A DNA stretch of 64,000 bases from Adiantum capillus-veneris (GCA_014529385.2 CM043945.1:96576612-96640611), one strand, 5' to 3'. Positions 25,901-40,137 are shown, counted from the first letter of the stretch. The notes: generated by a model not told the origin, from the letters alone. Numbers and translations are program-made.

Positions 25901-28900
25901 CCTTTGCACATATTGACTCAGAAAGGAGTCCCTTTCTCGTGGGGATCGAGAGAGGTGACTGCCTTTCAGACACTTAAGGAAAAACTCACTACTGTGGCTT
26001 TGCCAGACTTGCAAAAGCCATTTGAAGTTTATTATGATGCTTGTGGTCGTAGTCTGGGAGCAGTCTTAATGCAAGCAGCTATGTGATTGCTTATGAAAGC
26101 AGAATGTTTTCAAGGCCAGAATTTGTAGCACAGATTTATGAGAAACAGCTATTGGCAGTGATCCATGCTCTTACTCAGTGGCGGCATTACTCGGTCTTTA
26201 CTGATCATCAAAGTTTACCCTACTTCTTGTCACAGAAGCGGCTTTCGGCAAAGCAGATATGGTGGGCTAACATCTTGTCACAATTTCACTTCCAGATTGT
26301 CCATGTTCAGAGATAGAAAAACTTAGTGGCAGATGCATTGTCTCGAAAGCCCCTAGTCTTGGCTATTTTCGCGTTTCATCATAGAAGCTTCGAGGATATG
26401 GTTGATCAGTACGCCACCGATCCGGATTTTTCCGATGCGTTTACTCGGATACAGAATGGGGAGATAATAACAGGGTATTCCATACGGGATGGCTACTTGA
26501 TGAAGAAAACAATGTTGTGTGTTGCACAGTCGTTGAGGGCAAAGGTTTTGACTGAGTGCCATTGTCCACCTTTTACGGGTCACCGCGGCATTGACACCAC
26601 CTTGAAAGGTGTAGAGCGTTATTTCTTTTGGCCGAGACTCAAGAAGGATGTGGACGACCTTGTTCGCAATTGTTTTGTATGCCAGAACGTCAAGTTTGAC
26701 AAGCATAAGGCATAGGGATTACTACAGCCTTTACCCATTCCCACCCACCCCTGAGACAATCGTCTCCAACAGAGATCTCCAATTTACGAGTTTGTTTTGG
26801 AGGGCTATTTGGGAGAACATTGGCACGCGGTTGCAATTCTCGTCATCATCATTCCACACGCAGACAGATGGGCAATTTGAGATTGCAAATTCAATTGTTC
26901 TGGATTTATTGAAGTCTTACATCTCTGATCAAAAGACTCAATGGGAAAATTTTGTACCTTTGGTGAACTTTGCCTAGAACAACACGGTTCACTCTTCGAT
27001 GGGGAAGGCACCATTTGAGATAATTGAAGGTGCTCCGAAGGTTCCACCCTTTCTATGCACTGAAGACAAGATTTTTGAAGCCGATTAATACACGAGGGAC
27101 TTGGGACACTGCTGTTGCCAAGGTCCGGGAGGCTTTATAGAAATCTCAAGAACGACATAAGAAGGCAGCGGACCAACATCGACGAGATTTGAAATTAAAG
27201 AAAGATGATTGGGTGCTCTTACCTTTTGAGACGGCACGCCTAAGGAAATGAAAGGGAAAGGAGCGGCTTTTTCGAAAGCTTAGCATGAGGTATTATGGCC
27301 CTTTCCAGATTAAAGAAAAGATAAATGATGTCTCCTTTCGACTCAAGCTACCCAATATTTCGAAGATTCGCAATGCATTCCATGTGAGTCTCTTCAAAAC
27401 TTTTAAAGGTGAGGTGCCAATTGATGGGGAGCCTGATGAGCAACCCGAAGTGGAAGAGAGCGAGGAGATGCTCGTTCTTGAACAGATTTTGGCACACAAG
27501 GAAAGAAAGATGAAAGGTAAAGTGATTCGGCAGTTCTTGGTTAAATTCAAGAACTATCCGACATAAGATGCGAAGTGGATAAAGGAGGAGGACCTAGCAA
27601 ATACTCCTCACATTTTGGAACTTTACCTTGTAGCATTCGGTTTAGCATCCTCTACTCTGATAGATCCCCGAACTCAGCAAGGTTGAATCTGGTGCAGAGG
27701 ATTGCACAAGAGGGGAGTCACTCCGCTCCTTTGTCAACAGATTACCTCGATTGAATAGGTCACTGATGTCCCCTTTGGGTTTCAGGGATACTGATGGGCT
27801 GACAATATTCTGTTGTATACTTTATGAAACGGAATTCCCAACATTGAACATGATTGATTTGTACGCTCTCATTTGACTTGTTTGAGTGCAGGAACTGAAA
27901 GAAGAAATGACTGCAGCATTTTGATCTCATAATCTCTTTAGACATGATCGCAATAAGGATTAGTTAATCCGGCATCAATGAGGTCCGGGATGGATCTAGA
28001 TGCGGTTACTAAATATGTTGCTAGCAGTCATGGTCTGAGATTTAGAATGAATTTTTCTCTGATTGATTTGTCATGTGATGTCCTGTGATATCATGTGATG
28101 TCCTCAGATGTGACTGTCGTCTTTGTACAAGTGCTAGATGTGTCGTGTCTAGTGCGTCGATACATAGAGTCAGTGTCTACTGAGTTGTTTATGGCCTTTA
28201 TCTGTTTTGCAGGCGTAATCGAGGGCGACTACAATTCTTTCAAGAGAGGGGAATGTCACAAACTGATGACGTGGCAACACCTTGCGAACCTGCTGACGTG
28301 GTAGATAGTACAGATCCACTTTCTGCGTTGAGCTGCTCACATGGAAGACAATACGGATCTCCGCTTTCTGCGCTGATATGCTGACGTGGTAGCTGTACGG
28401 ATCTCCGCAGTTCGTGCTGCTGTTTTTACTGGCAAATTTTTGATCAATTGCTTTTGGGACTCTATTGCTTTTGAGTTTCATGCTTTTGGGGCTCTGCTTT
28501 TAGCACCCCTTCTAATCTTTATAAGTGACCCAAGGGGGCTCACTTCTCATAACATCTGCACACAGAGTTTGAGAGCGAGCACCCGCGGGAAGTTGTACTT
28601 TGCTTACAGATTAATATAAAAGAAATACTGAAAGGGGCGCCAGTCTTTGGGGCCAATCTCTCTTGGCACGTAACTACGCCGGGCCGTGTTGACTCTCTTG
28701 AATTGTGAATCGTTTTTAAGTGAATCTATGCTGTGTCGCAGCAGAATCTAGAGTTGGGGTGTCCAAGTTTTTCATACACATTGATTGTAAAAGGTAAAGG
28801 TTGCTCACATTGTGAAAAAAGCAGCCACAAATCACAAGATTGTTTTCGCATTAAGGTGTGCCCTCCTTGCAACAAAAAGGGACATGCATTGATCAAGTGT

Positions 28901-31544
28901 TTTTTTTCAAAGATAGTGCTAAGAACCAAAAGAATCCTAGAGATTCCAAAAGCAATGTACGTGTAAAAGAAGAAGAAGAAGAAGGGGATGTCAACAGTCC
29001 ACTGTGAGGATGTATTGTAATGGGTTTAAACAGTGCTCTAAACCCAAAGTTTGGTGGTAAGACCTATGAGCCATATGTAGTTACCCGATGTAACCCATAT
29101 TAGACTCCATGCTTTTTGTGTAGGCTTCAACTTACAGGGGGTCAATTGGGGAAAGCCTTTGGCTTACACTCTATACGTGACATATCCCTAAAGCCTAGCA
29201 TACTAGCATGCACCTCTATGTACATGGATACAACCTCCTACATAGAATTCCCTAACACGCTTCTTATGCTATGCACATATGCTACTCATTATAGCCACAT
29301 GCTACACGTTGTAGTACACATGCTACTTGCTCTTTACCTTTTGTGGTGTATATCCCTTTTAGCATATCCCTTTCATATTCATTTCCACCTTCCATCTTGA
29401 GCCTATACAAGGCTACTATGCTAAACTTATAATATTCTCTCTCATTCCAATCAATCAAGCAAGCTTCATTTCATTGAGTACACTCTACCTATTCTACTCA
29501 CTCTCTATTGCTATGGTGCTCACAAAATGATGAATGCCACGTTGCTCTATCCACCATAGCACTTACTCTGCTTGCATTCCTTAGCTGAACCATATCTCTG
29601 CTTGCATCACAGCCCATCACTATTCGTCCTAAAATCATTTTTAGGGTAGGTCCCATTTGTGGGAAATCTTGTGTGATCATCACACTTGGTCTCTATGCCC
29701 TTGGCAGCTCTTGTGGTATGGGACACTAGTCCTTATGGAAGAGGTAGCCTGTTGACTGCATATTGACTCTATGGCTGGGAGGTGAGCGTGTTGTCCGCTC
29801 CCTACGCTGGTTTATGCATGAGTATGGCTTGTCTCATGTCATGTGTGCAGGATGGATCCAACAAGGGACTAAAAATCCCAGTCCCCGACCGACCATGTAT
29901 GTCCACCAACTAGAGAAACAAGCATTCATGTAGACATACACACCTCTCACACATGCAACCGCACAAACATAGACACATTTAGAACATACACAAACAAGCA
30001 ATCGTGTAAACATACACACTTCTCACACATGCAACCGCACAAACATAGACACATTTAGAACATTCAAACACAAGCAAAAACACAAAAGAATAAAGATAGG
30101 CAAACAAAAATAGACATACAATCAACAAACAGGAAAACATAGAAAGACTTGTAATAAAAAGAAAGGAAAGAAAGCAAAACAAACAAATGGTGTAGAATTT
30201 ACAGACACAGGCAGCAAGGTAGAAGGTAAGGGAGGAAGGGAGATGAAAGACTATTTGCCTAGCTTGCAAAGTGGTTGGATATAGGTTTTCTGGGAAACAA
30301 CATAAAAACAACCTCCAAGCTTCATTTTTTCTACAAACCTATCATGAGAATTGTGAATATCTTCGCAAAGCAAACTCTAGGAGGGATCTCCCAACTACCA
30401 AGACCACCTATGGACATGCGTTGGACATACCACCTGACCATAGTCACCACTTGGGAAAATCCCTAGTTTGGGTCAATGCCTATAAGACCGAGCTTCCCAT
30501 ATCACCCGGTCTCACCGTCTTGAGATGACATCATGCATGCCTATCCTCATGGGTTGACCACTAGTACTCGGCGAGTGGCGGTCGTGTCACACGAGGCCTT
30601 GACCTCCTTTTCCAGGTGATCGGCCACACTAGCCATGTTCCACATTGAGGCGATAGTTACCAGATATAGAAAATTGGAATGCGGAACGGGGAATGAAAAG
30701 GGCATTAAGTACCATTCCTTATTATGGAGACTCGCGTTTAAAACACGGATTGGGGATTCAAAACGGGAAAAAGCTTGAAAATGACCATTTTGTTGCTAAA
30801 TTGACTATTTTCTTGTAATTTCTATTTAGTGAAGTTAGAAATTTTAGATCTGTGCACTTGAAAACTATTAAGTTGGGAACTATAGATCTACGAGAAAAGC
30901 CATCACGAATGGAGAACTCTGATGTGTCATATAATGGGTGACATTAAGCTTTGTGAAGGAGTTGTTCCGGAAGTTCGGTGGGAGAGACAAGGAGCCGGTT
31001 TATGGCCTCTGTCTGTTTTGCAAGCGTAAGCGAGGGCGATTACAATTCTTTCAAGAGGGGGGGAGGGGGGTATGTCACAAACTGATGACGTGGCAGCACC
31101 CTAGAGGACAAGCCTTGCTGACGTAGACAGCCTTGTACAAACAGTGACGTGGCACACAGTACGAATCTTTGGATTCTGCGCTGATAGTACTGACGTGGCA
31201 GAGTGTATGGACTTCCGCGTTTTACGCTGGCTGCTGATGTGGCCTAGCTATACGAATTTCCGCAATTAGCGCTAATTGCTTTTTGCTTGCAAATTTTAGC
31301 AAAGTTGCTTTGGAAGCTTGCTTTTGAGTTTAATGCTTTTGAGGCTCTGTTTTTAGCAACCCTTGTAAACCGTTATAAGTGACCCAATGGGGGGGCTCAC
31401 TTCTCAAAGCATCTGGACGCAGAGTCTGAGAGCGAGCACTTGCGGGAAGTGTACTTTGCTCAAAGATTAATATAAAAGAAATACAGAAAGGGGCACCAAT
31501 CTTTGGGGCTGAATCTCTTGGCACGACACTATGTCGGGCCGTGT

Positions 31545-31615
<71 letters not shown>

Positions 31616-32236
31616 ATTTGTGAATTAAAATCTCTGCTATGTGGCGACAGAATCTAGACTTGGGGTGTCCAAGTTTGTTACATACTGCATGGAAACTCGA
31701 TTGGAGTTGATTGAGGGGGAGAGTGGCCGTTAGGCACGAAGAGACAGAGAGAAGATTTGTGCTCATTAATGCAGAGAACTTGAGCCGTAAAGCAGTGCCA
31801 GTTGCACTTGGTAGGCAACCAGGGCCGAAAGGGCATAGGTAAAAAGAAGCAATTGCGGCGAGTGTGAATGGATTGAGTGCAATGGGGATGGTGGGCAGTT
31901 GTGATAGCAAGAGCCGGTCCACCAGAGTAGGTTCCCCTTACTTCAGAACCTCTGCATGGCAGTCCAAAAGAAGGGATCGCTTCGTCTTTGCATGGACGAG
32001 GGGATTGGCGGGTGGTGATGGTTGCATGAGAATAAGATAGAGAAAGAGAGAGAGAAACAGATAGACATCTGATGGCTGGGTTGTTTGTAAAGCTGGGGCG
32101 ACTTGCAGTAGTGTAGTCGTGTGAGGCCGCCATGAAGTGCATGGGGTCCTGGGGAGTCCTAGTTGTTGGATGAGAGAGAATGACATGGGAGAAATTCCTT
32201 GCCGTCCACCTGATGAGAAGTGGGCGGGGTGGTTGA

Positions 32237-32273
<37 letters not shown>

Positions 32274-35200
32274 GAGTGGATGGCGGCTGACAGTGTGTGT
32301 AGGTAGTGCATGTGCCGAATGGTTGGCGCCGTGTGCATCGACCATGGCCACGAGCTGGGCTTCGAACGGTGGTGATGGTGAAGATCGTTGCAGTGGCGAT
32401 GACGAGGACAACGACGATGAGAGCAGACAAGAGATAGGGCAATGAGATAGTGGATTACATTAAAAATTAGGCCTCCTGTGAGGTGGTTCCCTCGTCACTA
32501 TCACCTCGGATCTATTCGCATTGTGCACAAACTGAGACTTTATGCCCAACTAATAAGTTGTGCCAACTTATGGACAACTGCCAAGGGGCCGAAGGGACAA
32601 CTAGGCAGTAAAAACTGCGTAGAAAACTGTTGACATAGCAGTTGTACGGACGTAGATCGCGCTGGCTGCTGAAGTGGATGTACGGATTTCCGCAGATCGC
32701 GCTGACGTGGCACTATACGGATTTCCGCAGGCTGTGCTGACTGCTTTTGGCTACCAACTTTTGTGATTGATTTGTCATGTGATGTTTTGTGATGTCATGT
32801 GCAGTGATGTAACTATCGTCTTTGTACAAGTGCTAGATGTGTCATGTCTAGTGCATCGGTACTTAGAGTCAGTGTCTACTGAATTGGTTTATGGCCTCTA
32901 TCTGTTTTGCAGGCATAATTAAGGGTGATTACAATCCTTTCAAGAGGGGGGTATGCCACAAATTGATGACATGATATGCCCAACAAATAAGTTGTGCCAA
33001 CTTATGGACAACTGCCGAGGGCCCAAAGGGACAACTAGGCAGTAAAAACTCTGTAAAAGCTGTGTAGAAGCCTGCTGACGTGGCAGTTGTACGGACGCCG
33101 CAGATCGCACGGACTGCTAACGTGGCTGTACGGATTTCTGCATATCGCGCTAACAGTGCTGACATGGCACTGTTCGGTTTTCCGCAGGCTGCACTGACTG
33201 CTATTGCTGCCAACTTTTGGGATTGAGTTTCTTATGAGTTTCATGCTTTTGGGGTCTGCTTTTAGCACCCCTTGTAATGGTTATAAGTGACCCAAGGGGG
33301 CTCACTTCTCAGAGCATCTGGACGCAAAGTCTGAGAGCAAGCACCCGCGGGAGTTGTGCTTTGCTCAAAGATTAATATAGAAGAAATATCGAAAGGGGCG
33401 CCGGTCTTTAGGGCCAATCTCTCTTGGCCCAGAACTACGCCATGCCATGTCGACTCTTGAATTGTGAATTGTTTTGAAGTGAATCTCCGTTGAGTCACGA
33501 CAAAATCTAGACTTGGGGTGTCCAAGTTTGATATAGATCACCTCCTGCCGAGCCTGTTGCATCTGTTCCTCCATCCAAGGGCTACTTGGGTGGCGCTCCT
33601 GCATTTGTTGTAAGGAGGCAATGCCCCGTCAAAGTCGCTTCTCCTCCTCCCTGGTCACACCAAGCGAGCTGCAGACTCCTAGAGGAGGAAACCACTCAGC
33701 TCCACAAGGCTATTGGGTGCTCGAGTAGGAGGTTCCCCCTGCGTGGCCGAACTCTCTATCCACAATGCCACAACCTGCTCTCTGAGCTCTGTATCCAGAA
33801 AAATCCTCTCTGGGATGTGTAGCATGACACTACCACTCCTCTGTCTGTTTGACACAATAAGAAACACTGGCGCATGATCGAAAAAGTAGTCCCTGCCAAA
33901 ATGCATACTGAACCGCCCATGTCACAAATGTGGTCACTAGCATATAAACGATCTATCTTGAATAGTCTGCGTCAAACTGAGAGAAAGAGAGGCTATCTGA
34001 TGGCCATACAAAGCCTGCATGCTACCATACGACCGAAATCCTCATAGTCATACATACGCGCTCCCAAGCACCAAGATTTTGTGCAAATAACTAATTTACC
34101 TTGTTGGAAAAGCAGAGCTCTATGGGAAAAACTCAATGCAAAGCAAGAACGCAGAAGTCACTTAACAGAGAGAATTACACTCTGCTTTAGAAAGAGAAAA
34201 TCTATCTACATAGCAAATACTGCCAAACAACTCTAGAGAGAATTTTTTTACTCCTTTCTAGAGAAAAACCACAGCATGGTTCATAGAACCACCTCATTAC
34301 AGGTAGGCTTGCCATTGTTTCCCAGATAGAGATAAACTGCTAACTATTTGACTCAACAATGAAAGCCCTAACCTTAAAACCTGTTGTACACCACCCTCTA
34401 CAAGTACAACAATGCACTGCTCTGCTTGCAAAACCCTTGCTTGAACAATGCTTGTTGTGACTAGAGTTGAGCAAGGACCACCTTTTCAGGGGTGGATTCA
34501 CCATTCTCGCACACATCAGAGGCAGTGCGCTGTTGTCTCTATGATCTGGAAATGGAGGCCCTAATCCTACAACCCATCAGACCACCCTTGAAACTTAACT
34601 GTCCGGAATTGCATGTATTAAGCAAAAGAGAAGACAAAAAATTCAACATAAGAAAACTAATCACACGCATAAAGATGTACACAATCTGCTCACATGCAAT
34701 CCTACACTCCTGTCTAGGCTGTAGTTCATATCCATGGAGTAAAGCTAGCCACAGGAGGCTTCACATGCATCTAAAAATCCGAAATGGTACATCTAAACAC
34801 CTTAGGGATCATGTAAAGGCAATGGTAAGGCGGACCACATGAGCTTATCATACTGCCGATATCCTAAACAAGCGCAAATGTGTTTAGCAAAGGAAATTGT
34901 AATGTGCTCCTTGGTAAAAGAAGAGGGTACAAGCAACTTTCTAGGGGAAGAACTTGCAACCGTCGCGGAGGAGATGGGACCATTAGTCGAAGATGGATGG
35001 TAAGTCTTTCTTGAATTCCTTTGGTAAATACAATCTGTTTGTTTACTCAATCTTTTTGAAAGAGTTGAATGATGATCATAGGACAAATATCTCTGATCTA
35101 GAAAAAGAACGCCAAGATTTGCTCCACACTCATGCCGATTGCTTTTTTGAGGGCCTGCCAGGCGAGTTGCCACCAGCTCGTCTTGAGGATCATACCATTG

Positions 35201-38200
35201 ATCTGATACCTGGAAGCACACCACCGAACCGGCCACCTTACCGAGTGAGCCGAGCCCAGAATGAAGAGATTATGAACCAAGTGAAAGACCTCTTGGAAAA
35301 GGGTCTTATCCAGCCGAGTACTTCACCTTACTGCTCTCCAGTGTTGTTGATTTTGAAGAAAGACAGATCTTGGAGAATGTGCATCGACTATAGAGCTCTC
35401 AAAAAAATCACCATCAAGAACAGATTTCCGATTCCTAGGATCGATGATATTCTAGACCGACTATAGGGATCCTCTTGTTTCAACAGGATCGATTTGAAGA
35501 GTGGATATCATCAGATCCAAATCGCGTCGGGAGATGTCTACAAGACAGCTTTTCGAACGACTTTTGGTTTATTTGAGTTTTGGTGATGGACAAGGATTTT
35601 CAAGAGTACAGACTACTTGTTGGCACTTTCTTTGACGACATCATTGTTTTCTCCAAGGATGAGGCAGAACATAGAGAACATCTGCTACAGGTCTTTCAGA
35701 TATTACGAGATCACAAGTTGGTGATTAATGCAAAGAAAGGTGAAATTTTCCTACCAGAGATACACTTTTTGGGACACATTGTCTCAACAGAGCAGGAGTA
35801 CAGATGGACCGGGCCAAGATAGAGACTATCCGAGATTGGCCCGATTCAAAGAATGTCCATGAAGTTAGAAGCTTCTTGGGCTTATGTTCTTACTACCGGC
35901 GGTTCATTGGAAAGTTTGCAGAGGTTGCTTCCCCTTTGCATATCTTGACACAGAAAAGAGTCCCTTTCTCGTGGGGACCCACAGAGGTGACTGCCTTTTA
36001 GACATTGAAAGAGAAATTGACTACGGGACCAGTTTTGGCTTTGTCGGATTTGCAGAAGTCATTTGAAGTATATTGTGATGCTTGTGGTCGTAGTCTGGGT
36101 GCGGTCTTCATGCAAGAAGGCCATGTCATTGCCTACGAGAGCTGATTGTTCTCAAGGCCGGAATTGACAGCACAGATTTATGAGAAAGAGCTTTTGGCGG
36201 TTATCCATGCTCTTACTCAGTGGCGACATTACTTACTCGAAGCGGATTTTACGGTCTTCACAGATCATCAGAGTTTACGCTACTTCTTGTCAAAGAAGCA
36301 TCTATCGAAAAAGCAGATGCGGTGGGCGAACATCTTGTCGCAATTTCACTTCCAGATTGTCCATGTGCAAGGAGAGAAGAACTTGGTGGCAGATGCTTTG
36401 TCTTAGAAGCCGTTAGTTCTAGCTATTTCCGCGATACATCATAGGAGCTTCGAGGATATGGTCAATCAGTATGCCAAAGATACAGATTTTACAGATATTT
36501 TCACTCGGATACGGAATGGGGAGGTAGTAGCGGGATATTCCATTCGGGATGGCTACTTGATGAAGAAAACCATATTGTGCGTTACACAGCCGTTAAGGGA
36601 AAAGGTTCTAACCGAATGCCACTGTCCACCATTTACTGGTCAACGCGGCATTGACACCACCTTGAAAGGTGTGGAGAGATACTTCTTTTGGCCGAGACTG
36701 AAGAAGGACGTGGACGATTTTGTACGCAATTGCTTGGTATGTGAATAGGTCAAGTTTGACAGGCATAAAGCAAAGGGATTGTTACAGCCTTTACCCATAC
36801 CCACCCACCCACCCACCCAAGGAAAGTATTGCACTGGAGTTCATTTTTAATCTCGCGAGAACACAGAGGGGTCACAATGGTATCCGAACTGTTATTGACA
36901 GATTTAGCAAGCAAGCTCATTTCATTCCAGTGAAGAAAACAGTCAAGCCGGATCACTTAGCGAGAATGTTTGTGGCCCAGATCTTCAGATTACATGGCAT
37001 GCTTGAGATGATTGTCTCCGACAGAGACCCCAGATTCACGAGTTTGTTTTGGAACGCTATTTGGGAGAACATTGACACACGGTTGCAGTTCTCGTCATCA
37101 TTCCACCCGTAGACTGATGGGCAATCAGAGATTGCTAATTAAGTGGCACTAGATTTATTGAAGTCTTACATTTTGGATCAGAAGACTCAATGGGAAAAGT
37201 ATTTACCTTTGGGAATTTGCCTACAATAACACGATACACTCTTCAACGGGGAAGGCGCCATTTGAGATTATTGAAGGTGCTACGAAGGTTCCACCATTCC
37301 TAAGCACAAAAGATAAGATTTTTGAAGCCGACGAGTACACGCGGGACTTGGACATGGCCTTTGCCAAGGTTCGGGAGGCTTTGCAAAAATCTCAAGAAAG
37401 ACACAAAAAGACAGCGGATTGACATCGTCGCGACTTGAAATTAAGGGAGGACGATTGGCTGCTCTTACGTTTTGAGAAGGCACACCTGAGAAAGAAAAAG
37501 GGAAAGGAGCAGCTTTTTCCAAAGCTTAACATGAGATACTATGGTCCTTTCCAGATTTCCGAAAAGATTGCTAAATACGTTGCCGATTAATCATGGTCTA
37601 AGATCCGAATGAATTTTTGAATGTGAATTGTCATGTGATGTCCTGTGATGTCAAGTGATGTCCTGTGATGTGACTGTCATTTGTACATGTGCTAGATGTG
37701 TGTTCCTAGTGCGTCGGTACTAACAGTCAGTGTCTGCTAAGAGAGGTTATGGCCTCTCTCTGTTTTGCAAGCTATTACAATGCTTTCAAGAGAGGGGTAT
37801 GTCACAAGCTGATGACATGGCTGCCTCATTGTTCACACACACCTGCCCCGGCTGGCAACAATGCCACGTGGCTTCCGGAAATTCCGCTGCAGAACACGCT
37901 GGCAATGCTCACGCGGCAGCAACGTACGGACCCCCGCATTTCACGGCGCAAAAAGCGTCGGCATGCTCTACGGATTTCCGCGTTTTGCGCTAGGGAAAAG
38001 CAGCTAAAAACCCTACGCAAAGCTGGCTGAAAATCTGCTGAGGAGTTTTTGAGTTGCTTTAATTAATTAAGCAAGGCTTGTAAGTCAAAAACTGCTTTAT
38101 TTTTAATGCTTTTGATTTTGAAGCTTTTGGGGCTCTGCTTTTACCGTCCCTTGTAAGCCTTTATATATGTGGGCAGGGCTCCCACTATGCATAGCATCTG

Positions 38201-40137
38201 GACGCAGAGTCTGAGTGTCACGAGGACGTGGCAACTGCTAACCTTAGTTGTTGGTTTCTTTCCAATGAATTTTGTTTAATTTTTGAAACCCTCTTTTTGA
38301 AGTTGCAAATGGTCGGACATTGTATGGCCAATGTGAACGGTAATTTCACCCGCAGACGGGAAGTTGGTCGGCACTGGACCTCGTAAAGTAAAAGGACGTC
38401 CAGGCTCAGTTCAAGATCATGTAGGTCCCCCCTATCGCACTTAGCGAGTTGGTGGATACTAGGAAGTGAACTCAATAAAGGCATAAAGTCAAGGTGGGAT
38501 CACCAACAAAAAGTATCCGATAGTTGGGCCACATTGCACTTTTGGATACGATCCCAATGAGGATAGATGGTCAGAAGACCAGTGGGAGCCCAACGGAAGC
38601 ATGTCCTAAAATTTAGGGAACTGCTATTTTGGGCCACGAAATCTATTCGCGTCATTAGCTTCAGAATGACAAGGGGAACATTTTATTACTCTGCTGCAAA
38701 GTCAACTGATGCACCAGTTGAGAGATTTTTAAGCAGAAAGCCCAATGCAGAGAAATTGCATGTATGAGTGCCAAGTGGCACTTTTTGGTCAGTTTACAAA
38801 GTTTGGGAGAACAGAACTCGTAACTAACTTTTTGGAGCAGTTTTGGAGGCTGATAACTGTGATTTTCAGCCATTTCTCTCTATTTTTGAGCTTCCCATGA
38901 CTTTACCCAAGACCAAGGAGCTCATTTTCAGCATTTAGAAGGCATCAGATGCGTGTTTACAGGGCTGTTTTGCTGCATTTTCAGCAATACGTAGGTTTTG
39001 GCAGCCATGGAAATCTTCTCCTTTTTGCATCTATTTGTTCACAGATGCATTATAGGTCAAGCGCAGAAGAGGGGGCGCTCGATTTATGCTGGGGGGACGC
39101 TTCATTGAGAACCTGTCACACAGGTTAAGTGCTTTCTTTCCCTCCCATGTACAGTGTGGTGCTAGGAGTGATACCCTGCACACTGCACATTGCTCTTTCT
39201 CCCCCCTACGTGCAGTTATGTGATGCCCCACAAGAGGGCTCTTCATTTGACTGATGTACAGCTGTGTGGGTTCATGCTTTTGTGCTGAGGCAAGAGCCTC
39301 CTTGAGCACGAACAGGGGTAGCTAGCTGCTACTCCAAAGCAGGCACCGGTGAGGGTCATAACCTCACCATACAAGTGCAAATTCAGCGCTGTGTATGCGT
39401 AGAAAATTGACTGTTTTTCAGCCATATGGACCCTAGAACCATTGGGAATCGTGCCCCACTGGCAGAGGACAGTTAGGGGACTGTTTCGGGCTGAAAACAG
39501 GGCAAAAACCAGTAAATACAGCGTGCTGAATTTACTGTTTTTGAGCAGGAATCAGAGGGTTTATGCCAGTGGAAGAGAGTTCCAGCAGGGGAATTGGTTT
39601 CGCGCAAGTTTTGGGGTTGTTATGCTGCCGAAATTTGGCCAAAACAAGATGTATCTAGCTCGATACAGATAAAGGATTCCCAGGACTCTTCTTTGTAATT
39701 TACCCTCCTAAAGAATAAAGAAATACCGAAAGGGGCGCCAATTTTGGGGCCTACAGGTTGTCGGCGTCTGCTCGGAGCATTCTAGCTTCCGAGCCATGTG
39801 TGTGATTAAGTATTAATTCCCGTCGTAGGTTTCCTTTGCAAAGTGCTCTGTGTGTGTGTCTAAAGTAAAGAATTTCGGGTGAAAGCCAAAGCCCACCGCC
39901 CCACTACGGGCCGGTTTCACTGAGAGTGAGAACCCTCCCACTCCCTTGTACTTTGTACTCAGATTAATACAAAAAGAAATACCGAAAGGGGCGCCAATCT
40001 TTGGGGTCAATATCTCTAGGCACAAAACTCCGCCGGGCCGTGTCAAATCAATTGTGAACTGTGAACCGTCCCTCCTCAATAAGCATGTCCACATATGCCT
40101 CTACATTCCATTTAGCGAACCATTTCTTAATGTCCTG

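Larger units (their letters stand above)
22338..31682 (+). mobile_element. Composite Ty3/gypsy (chromovirus-like) element, TSD TACTG
   Basis: The first LTR (22338-22970) and the last LTR (31073-31682) are flanked outside by the same five bases TACTG (22333-22337 and 31683-31687). They share features absent from the middle LTR, notably a long CT run at the same position and the segment CCTTGTAC...TGGCA(T/C)ACAGTAC. Between them are a complete but broken gag-pol, a middle LTR of another subfamily (28254-28774), about 2.2 kb of foreign sequence and a second short copy of the element's 3' end (30993-31072). The simplest reading is one insertion later rearranged by recombination or by insertion of a relative. 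It lies antisense to the host gene. Confidence 0.75.
35025..40070 (+). mobile_element. Second gypsy copy, 5'-truncated, with nested solo LTR
   Basis: It begins in the protease-RT linker ([17 protein letters not shown]) and runs through RT, RNase H and integrase to about 37565. There a deletion joins PFQIxEKI to the 3' UTR, removing the chromodomain-like tail. The 3' LTR starts at 37800 and is interrupted at 38216 by an unrelated 1.7 kb LTR, resuming at about 39920. It is truncated near 40070. It is antisense to the host gene. Confidence 0.85.

Noticed and set aside
28775-28779. Target duplication partner for the middle LTR (TACAC against TACTG)
   Set aside because: Only three of five bases agree, whereas TACTG at 31683 is exact.
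31678-32442. 254-codon minus-strand open frame
   Set aside because: Its length depends on CT/GA microsatellites on both strands and it has no domain; overlapping frames are equally open.
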